In this document: in pieces, positions 8,866-17,179 of the stretch
Numbering within the stretch: the stretch's first letter is position 1
Layout: every line of letters begins with the position of its first letter
The notes under the pieces: generated by a model
Told to the model about the DNA's origin: nothing
What the model saw: the letters and a program-made list of their open reading frames with translations, nothing else
Databases searched by the model: none
Position numbers and translations under genes: made by a program
Assembly: GCF_019278565.1 (NCBI RefSeq)
Contig: NZ_CP058988.1
Span: 1,364,001 to 1,428,000, forward strand
Reading direction: 5' to 3'
DNA: 64,000 bases
From: Cellulophaga sp. HaHa_2_95
GTDB taxonomy: Bacteria; Bacteroidota; Bacteroidia; Flavobacteriales; Flavobacteriaceae

Positions 8866-11757
8866 TTATCGGTTGAGGTATAACCTCCCTTGTTTAGGCT
8901 CAAAACCTTCTTTGTTATAATGTATGATGTAAAAATATACTCCATTTGGCGCGATACTATTCCCTTTGATGGAACCGTCCCATGCAGGGTTTTGAATGTT
9001 CCCCATGAAAAGAGTTCTGCCATACCTATTTTTTATTTCTAGCTGAAACTCCGGAAATATTTTTTCAATATTGGGTATAAAAAAACGGTCGTTTCTAGCA
9101 TCTCCATTAGGTGAGAATCCGTCAGGAATGAAGAAGTCATAATCTTCAGGATTACATGCAGATAAATCTATAGTGATTGGTGTTCTAATAGGAGCTATAC
9201 ATCTGGTATCTTCATTGTAATTTTCTGCATAGTACATAGCATTAGGTACTAGTAGCGTAGCTTCATTTATAGGCGAAGTGCTTTCCAAAGAGTCATACCA
9301 TCTAATTTCATAATTTTCAAAAGCCGCTAAGTTGTTTAGATCTGAAATGGTAGGCTTGTCTAAGCCACAAATATCAAATTCAGTATTAGTCAAAGAAATT
9401 GGTGTAACCGTAAAAACGGTAGGGCTTAGTATAAGTCGTTCATTACTTCTACAGCCTTGGCTATTTTCTGATGCAGCAAAATAAGATATGCCATCTTCTA
9501 GAAGCGTAGTAGCTGGTAATAAATTTCCATTTACAGGGGCGTCAAACCAAGCAATTGCTATCTCATCAGTGTTAATATCTACAGATGCTAAGGTTGCAGC
9601 ATCTCCTCCACAGAAAAATGGAGTAGCATTGGTGGTTGTAGGGGTAGTAGGTGCTGTAAGTGATACTAAAACACGCAGTCTTTGTGTACCTTCACAGTTA
9701 TTTTCATTATTTATAGTGCTGATAAAATAAGCTACATTGTGAGCCAGTGGGGTGCTAATACTAAGAATATCAGTACTTGTTTCCGTGGCATAAAATAAAG
9801 GGTCACCAGAGGCGGTAAAAGCAAGGTCTTCTAGTGTAGGGCCGTTGGTATCGTATTCGCTTAGACAAAAAGTTTGATTGCTTTCTCCTATAGGGATATC
9901 TGGTATGCCTTTTATGGCAAAATTTTCTGTTTCTTCATGCTCAAAAATAGTCCTACATGGCGTAGTGTCATTTTGAATGCTTCGTACGCTTATGGTGTAA
10001 TTACCTTGCTCTAATGGGGCAACATCAACTTGATAATCTGCAGTTCCACCAGTAAAGGCAATCGTATTATTAATAACAACAGCACCTGTGTTTTGTTCAA
10101 TTACATCATAAGTTACATTATAAATGCCATCAGGTAAAACAGGAGCAGCTACCAGCACATTTATTTCTGTGGCATTACAAGAATTATCTACCTGTAAGGT
10201 TAGTGTAATTGCATCTGGCGTGGCAATCACATTAAACAACGTCTGTAAATTGCAGGTAACATCTAAGACATTATCAATAGTGACTATTACTTCATGTTCT
10301 CCATCCTCACCTGTATGTTCAGCAGCAATTTCAAAAGTAGCAGCTCCTTCAGAAAAAGGTAGGTTTTCTATGGTTTCTGTAGTTGTTCCGCCATCGGGAG
10401 CTGTAAGTGTATACGTGACGGTATGCGGACTGTTGGTTAAGCTCGCAGTAGTATCAAGAATATTTAAAATTTGTACAGGAATAGTGGTGTCTTGGCAGGC
10501 CTCTGCAATTTGTATTTGTGAATTAGAAACAAGAAAAGTGGTCTCTGAAACATCAATAGTAGTACAAACACTGCGCAAGGGTAAAAAGCCAGTAATGGAG
10601 CTAATGCTTACGGTGTTATATACATTGGTAGAAACAAGCGAAGGATTTACATCAAAGCTTCCAACGCCATTAGTTAATGTGATAATTACTTCTGCAGTTC
10701 TTTCGAGGGTATCAGCGGGGTCCACTAGATATTCCATTTGATATCTTCCATTGGGTAGAAGCGTACTATCATAAGTAATATCGATGGTATACGGGTTGCC
10801 AATACAATAGTTAAGGCTTTCTAAGCTGCCAGATAATGTGGGAAGGATGCTAATTTCTACTGTAGAAAATTGTTCATCACACACAGGGTGCGTAGGATAA
10901 ACGGTGTAATCGAAATTATAGATGCCATATCCAAAATTATCTCTGATCTCCTCTACATTTATGGTATTATCAGAAAGATCTGTTAGTTGACCTGTTCCAG
11001 ATTCAGACCAAGTACCGTTAGCATCTTCTGCAGCTAGATAACTGTTTAAGTTTAAATTTCTATAGGCCGATAAATCATCAGTGACGCAAACAGCTAGTGC
11101 TAATCCTGTTCCTGGGTTAGGAGAAGGGTGTACTTCTAAGATAACGGTAGATTGCTCTGACGGACAAGTAGCTACAGCAGCTACGGTATATGTAAACTCA
11201 TATACTCCCGGACCCGCTCCAAAAGCATTGAAAATATTTCGTTCTAAAAAGTTTACGGCCTCTGGAGTTACCGCCTCCCATAGTCCATTAAAATCTTGAA
11301 TTTTATCGGCAACTTCACTCCCTAAGAAGCGATGCATATTTACTTCTATTTCATTGCTACATGCATTGGCGCTACCATCTATATTGTCTTCTCCTGAGTA
11401 GCCTCCTAAGTTAATAGTAACACTGGCAGATTCACCACAAGCATCATTGGTATACGTAAATGTATGGGTACCCGAATTTAAAATTTTCCAAAGGTTTACA
11501 ATTCCTGTAGTTTTATCAAAAGCATAAAAATTTGCCGGATTTGACGTAGACCAAATACCTCCGGTAAGTGGTGTGTCATTAAGGGCATCAAATAAATCGA
11601 AACTTTGAAGCGATGGATCTTGATCTTTATTGCAAATTGTTAGTAAAGCATCTGACCCCGCGCAGCCTGTTTGGGCTTGAGAAAAAGAATGCACTCCAAA
11701 AAAAATAATAAACAATAAAAAAAATGGGATACGATCCATTTTGTTTTGATTGGTCAT
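8866..11757 (-). CDS. Large secreted protein with T9SS type B (gliding-associated) C-terminal domain
   Basis: 963 residues with an N-terminal signal peptide (MDRIPFFLLFIIFFGVHSFSQAQ; a start at codon 7, position 11739, is equally possible). The body is a series of Ig-like or PKD-like beta modules rich in Thr, Asn and Asp with scattered cysteines, consistent with an extended surface protein. The C terminus carries the type B sorting domain: FIPDGFSPNGDARNDRFFIP, then IKNRYGRTLFMG, WDGSIKG and PNGVYFYIIHY, ending KQGRLYLNR. It leads the cassette with the SprF/PorP-like and OmpA genes. The role is likely adhesin-like or in surface display; the ligand is unknown. Confidence 0.92.
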   Translation of the reverse strand: MTNQNKMDRIPFFLLFIIFFGVHSFSQAQTGCAGSDALLTICNKDQDPSLQSFDLFDALNDTPLTGGIWSTSNPANFYAFDKTTGIVNLWKILNSGTHTFTYTNDACGESASVTINLGGYSGEDNIDGSANACSNEIEVNMHRFLGSEVADKIQDFNGLWEAVTPEAVNFLERNIFNAFGAGPGVYEFTYTVAAVATCPSEQSTVILEVHPSPNPGTGLALAVCVTDDLSAYRNLNLNSYLAAEDANGTWSESGTGQLTDLSDNTINVEEIRDNFGYGIYNFDYTVYPTHPVCDEQFSTVEISILPTLSGSLESLNYCIGNPYTIDITYDSTLLPNGRYQMEYLVDPADTLERTAEVIITLTNGVGSFDVNPSLVSTNVYNTVSISSITGFLPLRSVCTTIDVSETTFLVSNSQIQIAEACQDTTIPVQILNILDTTASLTNSPHTVTYTLTAPDGGTTTETIENLPFSEGAATFEIAAEHTGEDGEHEVIVTIDNVLDVTCNLQTLFNVIATPDAITLTLQVDNSCNATEINVLVAAPVLPDGIYNVTYDVIEQNTGAVVINNTIAFTGGTADYQVDVAPLEQGNYTISVRSIQNDTTPCRTIFEHEETENFAIKGIPDIPIGESNQTFCLSEYDTNGPTLEDLAFTASGDPLFYATETSTDILSISTPLAHNVAYFISTINNENNCEGTQRLRVLVSLTAPTTPTTTNATPFFCGGDAATLASVDINTDEIAIAWFDAPVNGNLLPATTLLEDGISYFAASENSQGCRSNERLILSPTVFTVTPISLTNTEFDICGLDKPTISDLNNLAAFENYEIRWYDSLESTSPINEATLLVPNAMYYAENYNEDTRCIAPIRTPITIDLSACNPEDYDFFIPDGFSPNGDARNDRFFIPNIEKIFPEFQLEIKNRYGRTLFMGNIQNPAWDGSIKGNSIAPNGVYFYIIHYNKEGFEPKQGRLYLNR

Positions 11758-11781
11758 AAACGGTGGTTAGGTTGTGAACAT

Positions 11782-11789
11782 CAAAAATA
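11782..11789 (-). promoter_or_regulatory. -7 box of the T9SS cassette
   Basis: TATTTTTG on the minus strand is a perfect TAnnTTTG match, ending 25 nt before the ATG of the 963-residue cargo gene. No good TTG is seen at the usual distance, so only the -7 element is supported. Confidence 0.4.
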
Positions 11790-11929
11790 TCTGATACTTG
11801 TTAAATAAAGGCCATTATTGTTGTGAAAATGTAAGAAATAGTCTACTAAATACCGTTTAAGTGACATTTAAACTAGAAAATTTTCAATTTAAACGGACAT
11901 ATATACACTAATCTTATATACAATCAGGT

Positions 11930-11960
11930 TTGAAAATAGCGATTGCTATTCCTATCTTTA
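11930..11960 (+). promoter_or_regulatory. Promoter of the Mpl-like ligase gene
   Basis: TTG (11930-11932), a 20-nt spacer and TATCTTTA (11953-11960) fit the Bacteroidetes consensus except for the last base. The position implies transcription starting a few bases upstream of the ATG at 11979 and argues against the more upstream ATG at 11943, which would fall inside the promoter. Confidence 0.5.
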
Positions 11961-11978
11961 CCGCATAATTTTACTTTC

Positions 11979-13340
11979 ATGAATATACATTTTATTGCTA
12001 TCGGCGGTAGCGCCATGCATAATCTTGCATTAGCATTAAACCATAAAGGATATATAGTAACCGGTAGTGATGATGTTATCTTTGAACCTTCTAAGAGCCG
12101 TTTAGCAGTAGAAGGGTTATTGCCAGAAAACTTTGGTTGGTTTTCAGAGAAGATCACCTCTAATTTAGATGCTGTAATTTTAGGCATGCATGCCAAAGCA
12201 GATAATCCTGAGTTGCTAAAAGCGCAGGAATTAGGGCTTGAAATTTTTTCATATCCTGAGTTTTTGTACGAGCAGTCAAAAAATAAAACAAGAGTTGTGA
12301 TCGGCGGTAGTCATGGGAAAACAACAATAACCTCTATGATATTACACGTGCTAAACTATCATAATCGTGATGTAGATTATATGGTAGGAGCACAATTAGA
12401 CGGTTTTGATCGTATGGTGCACTTGACGGAAGAGAATGATTTTATAATTTTAGAGGGCGATGAGTATTTGTCTTCACCAATAGATAGACGCCCAAAATTT
12501 CATTTATACAAACCTAATATTGCGTTATTAAGCGGAATCGCATGGGACCACATTAATGTATTTCCTACGTTTGATACGTATGTTGAGCAATTCCAAATTT
12601 TTGTAGATAGCATTGTAAAAGGAGGGAGTATTACGTATAATGCAGAGGACGAAAATGTTGTTAAAGTGGTAGAAGCTTCAGAAAATGCCATTCGTAAATT
12701 ACCGTACCATACGCCTGAATATAGTGTAGAAAACGGACAAACATTATTAGATACTCCAGAGGGCCCTATGCCTATAGAGGTTTTTGGAAAACACAATTTG
12801 AGTAATTTGGCAGGAGCAAAGTGGATTTGTCAAAATATGGGTATTGATGAAGATGATTTTTATGAGGCAATAGGAACTTTTAAAGGAGCTTCAAAAAGGT
12901 TAGAAAAAATAGCAGAGAGCCCTACGTGTATTGTTTATAAAGATTTTGCTCATTCTCCGAGTAAAGTAGCGGCAACGACCAAAGCTGTAAAAGAACAATA
13001 TCCTGATAAGAAATTAATTGCTTTTTTAGAACTACATACGTATAGTAGTTTTAATCCTGAGTTTTTAAAAGAATATAAAGGGGCATTAGATCCTGCAGAT
13101 ACACCAGTAGTTTTTTACCTGCCGGAATCTGTAGCTATTAAAAAATTAAATCCTGTGACAGCAGATCAAATTTCTAAAGCTTTTCAGAGAGATGATTTAA
13201 CGATAATGACAGATGCTTCGGCATTTAAAGAGTATGTCTATGCACAAGATTATTCTAATACTGTAGTCTTATTTATGAGTTCTGGTAATTATGGAGGCTT
13301 GGATTTAGTAGCGTTTAAGAATCATTTAGAGCATAACTAA
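11979..13340 (+). CDS. mpl: Mur ligase family protein, Mpl-like (UDP-MurNAc:tripeptide ligase)
   Basis: 453 residues from the ATG at 11979. The N terminus MNIHFIAIGGSAMHNLALAL is the MurC/Mpl-type nucleotide-sugar fold, followed by the ATP P-loop GGSHGKTT (109-116), the central Mur ligase region (LEGDEYLSSPIDRRPKFHLY) and the C-terminal domain. Mpl re-attaches the recycled tripeptide L-Ala-gamma-D-Glu-meso-DAP to UDP-MurNAc in cytoplasmic peptidoglycan recycling. MurC is the alternative, but the SAMHN motif and overall pattern favour Mpl. The start avoids the promoter at 11930-11960. Its stop abuts the stop of the convergent DUF1569 gene with no space for a terminator. Confidence 0.85.
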   Translation: MNIHFIAIGGSAMHNLALALNHKGYIVTGSDDVIFEPSKSRLAVEGLLPENFGWFSEKITSNLDAVILGMHAKADNPELLKAQELGLEIFSYPEFLYEQSKNKTRVVIGGSHGKTTITSMILHVLNYHNRDVDYMVGAQLDGFDRMVHLTEENDFIILEGDEYLSSPIDRRPKFHLYKPNIALLSGIAWDHINVFPTFDTYVEQFQIFVDSIVKGGSITYNAEDENVVKVVEASENAIRKLPYHTPEYSVENGQTLLDTPEGPMPIEVFGKHNLSNLAGAKWICQNMGIDEDDFYEAIGTFKGASKRLEKIAESPTCIVYKDFAHSPSKVAATTKAVKEQYPDKKLIAFLELHTYSSFNPEFLKEYKGALDPADTPVVFYLPESVAIKKLNPVTADQISKAFQRDDLTIMTDASAFKEYVYAQDYSNTVVLFMSSGNYGGLDLVAFKNHLEHN

Positions 13341-13784
13341 TTATACACTGAATTGGGTCAAATGATGATCTAAATGCTTGTATTGCATTTGGCCCCATTG
13401 TTCTTTGGTGAACCGACCAAAAAATGGATGTGGATTCCATTCTTCTCTATTTTTTAATTGATGTGTATCGTGCATTAATTGCTGCAAGACTTTTACTTCA
13501 TCATCAAAGTTTTTAGGCTCTTTTGCTTTTAATTGTGGAGCAGTGGGTAAATTTTTTCGCCAAGCTTTATCGTTATACATAGATTTTTTAAAAAATAGCT
13601 GCACTAGAAGATTTCCTTTTTTAGAAGTAGATTTGTTTTCAATGGCTAGTTTTAAGGGGTATTGGCAATGCCAAGCCATTTGCCCTACCGTCATTTTTCC
13701 CCATTTGCGTTCAGAGTTTTCATTCAACAGTGCAATGCGCTCTTCAAGCTCATTTTTCGTAGTTTCATCAAATATAGATTTCAT
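13341..13784 (-). CDS. DUF1569 (DinB-like) protein
   Basis: A 147-residue protein with the DUF1569 pattern WGKMTVGQMAWHCQYPLKLA near residues 28-47 and FGRFTKEQWGQMQYKHLDHHL near the C terminus. The family belongs to the DinB/YfiT-like four-helix bundles; H39 and the C-terminal HLDHH cluster could form a metal site, as in that superfamily. No function is known, and none can be inferred from the neighbours. It converges directly on the Mpl-like gene. Confidence 0.8.
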   Translation of the reverse strand: MKSIFDETTKNELEERIALLNENSERKWGKMTVGQMAWHCQYPLKLAIENKSTSKKGNLLVQLFFKKSMYNDKAWRKNLPTAPQLKAKEPKNFDDEVKVLQQLMHDTHQLKNREEWNPHPFFGRFTKEQWGQMQYKHLDHHLTQFSV

Positions 13785-13847
13785 TATAGTTCGGTTTATA
13801 TTTAAGTGAAATTTACGATAAAATAATTAGTTGCTTATCTTTAACGA

Positions 13848-14546
13848 ATGCAAGAAAATTCTACCTCACTTTCCATAAAAGATTGGGCAGATGATGATAA
13901 GCCTAGAGAGAAACTAATTTCAAAAGGAAAAACAGCCCTTTCGGACGCTGAGCTTATTGCCATTTTAATTGGTTCAGGTAGCAGAAATGAAAGTGCTGTT
14001 GAGCTATCTAAGAGAATTCTAGCATCCGTAAACAACAATATTAATGAGTTAGGAAAATTATCGGTAAAAAAGCTAATGCAGTTTAAAGGTATTGGCGAGG
14101 CAAAGGCAGTGAGTATTACGGCAGCATTAGAAATAGGAAGGCGTAGAAGGGGAGAAGATGCACATAAAATCACTAAAATTACAAGTAGTAAAAGTGTATT
14201 TGAATTACTACAACCTAAAATGGGAGATTTACCACACGAAGAATTTTGGGTAGTTTTTCTTAATAACTCCAATAAAGTGCTGCATTGCTCTCAGCAAAGC
14301 AAGGGAAGTATTACAGGAACCTTAGTAGATGTACGGTTGATAATGAAAGAGGCATTAGAATTTAGTGCTGTTGCTATTATTTTAGCACATAATCACCCCT
14401 CTGGAACGCTAAACCCTAGTATGGCCGATAAACAGATCACTCAGAAAATAAAAAATGCTGCAGAAGGACTAGATATAAAAGTTTTAGATCATTTGATCAT
14501 CACTCAATCAGAATATTTTAGCTTTGCAGATGAAAATATTCTTTAA
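13848..14546 (+). CDS. radC: RadC family JAB/MPN-domain protein
   Basis: 232 residues: an N-terminal UPF0758 region (SIKDWADDDKPREKLISKG), a helix-hairpin-helix (FKGIGEAKAVSITAALEIG, about 79-97) and a JAMM metalloprotease-like domain with H181-N-H183-P-S185 and D194. All zinc-ligand positions of the JAMM motif are present. The DNA-repair name is historical; the actual function is poorly defined. A TATCTTTA box ends four bases before the ATG, suggesting a very short leader. It is followed after 40 nt by the deacetylase-like gene. Confidence 0.93.
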   Translation: MQENSTSLSIKDWADDDKPREKLISKGKTALSDAELIAILIGSGSRNESAVELSKRILASVNNNINELGKLSVKKLMQFKGIGEAKAVSITAALEIGRRRRGEDAHKITKITSSKSVFELLQPKMGDLPHEEFWVVFLNNSNKVLHCSQQSKGSITGTLVDVRLIMKEALEFSAVAIILAHNHPSGTLNPSMADKQITQKIKNAAEGLDIKVLDHLIITQSEYFSFADENIL

Positions 14547-14586
14547 TGACTATTTTTTTAATTAATATTCTGACAAGAGAATACCT

Positions 14587-15882
14587 ATGCTTCTAATTTA
14601 CACTCATAAAATTACTCCAAGATTTAGTTTCGTAATGAAGCAAATATTTGACCGTATTTTAAATGTAGAAATTAGTTTTACGGCCAAAGTAGAAGATTTT
14701 ATTAAACATTCAGGACCAAAAATCACCTATACCAAATTACCCTTACAAAATGAATTTTTTATTAGGAGTAATGATCTTTTGTTTGAACAAGGAATTAATG
14801 ACCTTCAAATAAAAGTACAGGATTGGGAAGGAATTCCTTGTTTTTTTGCAGCAGGTGAGCGCAGTAACTTACCATTTGATGTATTTTCCGCTAGTTTTTA
14901 CTTGTTGAGTAGGTATGAAGAGTACCTTCCGCATGTAAAAGATATACACAATAGGTTTCCTCCACAAGAGAGTTTAGCTTTTAAGAATGATTTTCTAGAA
15001 TTACCTGTGGTAGATTTATGGGCATATAAATTATTAGAAAAATTACAAGAACGCTTTCCAGAATTAGAATCTAAAAAGAGCGCCTATAAATTTACATCAA
15101 TCATAGATGTTAGCTCTTCTCATTGCTATTCTCATAAAGGTATTGTTAGAAGTTTAGCAGGCTTGCTTTTAGATATTTCTTCTCTTAAATTTAGACGCGT
15201 GGCAGAAAGGGTCTCGGTTTGGTTTCGTCCAGAAAAAGATCCGTATAATAATTATGACTGGCTTATAGAACTTCATAAAAAGTACAAGGTTCTTTGCATG
15301 TTCTTTTTTCAATTTGCGGAGTATTCTACTTTTGATAAAAACATATCGGTTAATAATAATAAATTCAAATTTTTAATCAAATCAATTTCAGACTATAGTA
15401 CAGTATCCTTATGTGCTTCTTATGGTTCTTTTAATGATACAGAGTTATTGAAAGAAGAAAAGAAAAATTTGTCTAACGTTATCAATAGACCTATAAACTC
15501 TTCTAGATTAAGGTACAATAGGGTAGATGTGCCGGCCACGTATAGAAGGCTGGTAGAGGCAGAGTTTACAGATGATTTTACGATGGGGTACACCCATGAG
15601 ATAGGTTTTAGAGCAAGTACGTGCACACCTTTTTATCTATACGATATTAATTTAGAAGTACAGCAACCTATTAAAATACATCCTTTTGCCGTACATGATT
15701 ATACCTTCGTAAAATATGCTTCTTTAGAAGAGATAACACAGAAATTGGATCGTGTTTATGCACAAGTTAAAAAAGTAAATGGTGGCTTTATTACTATTTT
15801 TTCTAATGAATTATTCGGAGAGAAAAGTAAAGTGTGCTGGAAAGAATTGTATGAATTTGTAGTAAAAAAATACCATGTTTAA
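14587..15882 (+). CDS. Polysaccharide-deacetylase-like protein with degenerate active site
   Basis: A 431-residue flavobacterial-type protein: an N-terminal DUF7033-like region (MLLIYTHKITPRFSFVMKQI) and a C-terminal NodB-like barrel. The end region DDFTMGYTHEIGFRASTCTPFYLYD fits the family. Where I recall relatives having TLDIDNA, HPSYxS and SRQH(F/Y)L, this protein has IIDVSSSH, LCASYGS and SSRLRYN, so the second Asp and key His residues appear lost. It may be an inactive or repurposed member. It overlaps the next gene by 8 nt, so translation is probably coupled. Confidence 0.75.
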   Translation: MLLIYTHKITPRFSFVMKQIFDRILNVEISFTAKVEDFIKHSGPKITYTKLPLQNEFFIRSNDLLFEQGINDLQIKVQDWEGIPCFFAAGERSNLPFDVFSASFYLLSRYEEYLPHVKDIHNRFPPQESLAFKNDFLELPVVDLWAYKLLEKLQERFPELESKKSAYKFTSIIDVSSSHCYSHKGIVRSLAGLLLDISSLKFRRVAERVSVWFRPEKDPYNNYDWLIELHKKYKVLCMFFFQFAEYSTFDKNISVNNNKFKFLIKSISDYSTVSLCASYGSFNDTELLKEEKKNLSNVINRPINSSRLRYNRVDVPATYRRLVEAEFTDDFTMGYTHEIGFRASTCTPFYLYDINLEVQQPIKIHPFAVHDYTFVKYASLEEITQKLDRVYAQVKKVNGGFITIFSNELFGEKSKVCWKELYEFVVKKYHV

Positions 15883-16564
15883 AAATATAGTTACCGACGT
15901 TTTTTTTGATTTAGATCATACCCTTTGGGATTTTGAAAAAAACTCTGCACTCACTTTTGAAAAAATATTGGTGACGCATAATGTACCTGTTTCATTAGAA
16001 AATTTTCTAGAAGTATATATACCTAATAATCTTGTCTTTTGGCGTTTGTTCCGGGAAGAGAAGATATCAAAGACAGCGCTGAGGTATCAGCGTTTAAAAA
16101 CCACCTTTGACACTTTAGGTCTTGAGCTTAGTGATGCTGTAATAAATAGTTTGTCTGAAGCTTATATAGATAACTTATCTAGCAATAATCATTTGTTTCC
16201 TAATGCTATTCCTATTTTAAACTATTTAAAACCTAAGTATAATTTACACATCATCACTAACGGATTTGAAGAGGTGCAAAATAAAAAGATTAGAAATTCT
16301 AATATAGCATCGTATTTTAATCAGGTTATAAATTCGGAAATGGCAGGTGTAAAAAAGCCCAATCCTATCATTTTTAACTTAGCATTAGAGATGGCAAATG
16401 TGCCAGCGGAAAAAGCACTTATGATTGGTGATAGTCTTGAGGCAGATATACTTGGCGCGCAAGCAGCGGGTTTAAATGCTCTGCATTTTAACGCACATAA
16501 TGAGCAAAAGCACGAATATTGTGATATGATTACTGATTTAAGTGAAATAAAATTGTACTTATGA
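15875..16564 (+). CDS. yjjG: YjjG family HAD nucleotidase
   Basis: 229 residues of the HAD superfamily. Motif I is FFDLDHTLWD with the nucleophile D12 and acid D14, motif II is HIITNGFEE, motif III includes K in AGVKKPNP, and motif IV is MIGDSLEADILGA. The cap follows motif I, as in YjjG, a house-cleaning phosphatase for non-canonical pyrimidine nucleotides. The match to the YjjG subfamily comes from HTLWDFEKNSALTF. It overlaps the preceding gene by 8 nt. Confidence 0.9.
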   Translation: MFKNIVTDVFFDLDHTLWDFEKNSALTFEKILVTHNVPVSLENFLEVYIPNNLVFWRLFREEKISKTALRYQRLKTTFDTLGLELSDAVINSLSEAYIDNLSSNNHLFPNAIPILNYLKPKYNLHIITNGFEEVQNKKIRNSNIASYFNQVINSEMAGVKKPNPIIFNLALEMANVPAEKALMIGDSLEADILGAQAAGLNALHFNAHNEQKHEYCDMITDLSEIKLYL

Positions 16565-16589
16565 CGTTGCTAAGCTGTAGACACTAATT

Positions 16590-16618
16590 AATTCTAATCA
16601 ACACTTTATATTAGAATT
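16590..16618. repeat. 9-bp perfect inverted repeat
   Basis: AATTCTAAT and ATTAGAATT separated by 11 nt, in the 66-nt gap between yjjG and the lipoprotein gene and ending 12 nt before the lipoprotein ATG. No T-run follows on either strand, so it does not look like an intrinsic terminator. It could be an operator or a leader hairpin near the start codon. Confidence 0.6.
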
Positions 16619-16630
16619 GAAATAATTGCA

Positions 16631-17179
16631 ATGAAAAAAATCATAAACTTTTTATTCATACCACTCTTACTTTTGGTAGTAATCAGCGCTTGTTCTGATG
16701 AGCAAGATTTTGACCAAGCAAGAGATTTAGATGTAATCACAGATGCTACTGGTCCCGTGCTTTATCTCGAGTCTACAGAAGATTTGATTAATGCTTCTCC
16801 AGTAATATCACAGAATATAAATTTTGATGGCTTTAATTCAGAACTATTTTCTGATAGAGTTATATCAGGATCCCTAACATTTCAAATAGAAAATAGCACT
16901 AGCAAACAGCTAGATATTCGCGTAATATTTTTGAATGAAGCGGGCTCTCCTTTAGATGTTGTGAACTTTTCTACAACAGAAGCGCCCCCAATAGATATTA
17001 TTGATACAGAAATATTTTACGGTACAGCCGCAGGCAAAAGCATAGATATTATAAAGAGCACATCAAGTTTACAAGTTATTTTTACAAATAATAGCGGAAG
17101 TACAAGTGTATCATCTCTTCCTGATCCTAAACTAATTTTTAGATCTAGCGCTAGTTTTAAGTTGAGGGTTATAGAATGA
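16631..17179 (+). CDS. Surface-type lipoprotein, unknown function
   Basis: A 182-residue predicted lipoprotein: signal peptide with lipobox VISAC (C21), then SDEQDFD, an acidic stretch like the lipoprotein export signal of Flavobacterium, which predicts surface exposure. The remainder is beta-rich with phrases such as SGSLTFQIENSTSKQLDIRV and no recognised domain. It opens a three-gene set, and its stop overlaps the start of the outer-membrane gene (ATGA), so the two proteins are probably made together and may interact. Confidence 0.8.
   Translation: MKKIINFLFIPLLLLVVISACSDEQDFDQARDLDVITDATGPVLYLESTEDLINASPVISQNINFDGFNSELFSDRVISGSLTFQIENSTSKQLDIRVIFLNEAGSPLDVVNFSTTEAPPIDIIDTEIFYGTAAGKSIDIIKSTSSLQVIFTNNSGSTSVSSLPDPKLIFRSSASFKLRVIE

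Noticed and set aside
10124..10741. 205-residue open frame on the plus strand inside the minus-strand T9SS cargo gene
   Set aside because: It is antisense to a repetitive Ig-like region with a clear T9SS sorting domain on the other strand. The predicted protein is only Ser/Thr/Val-rich and has no family marks.
13841..14272. 143-residue frame antisense to radC
   Set aside because: radC on the other strand has intact HhH and JAMM motifs; the antisense frame has no recognisable features.
16590..16618. Terminator of yjjG
   Set aside because: The inverted repeat is AT-rich and no T-run follows on the plus strand.
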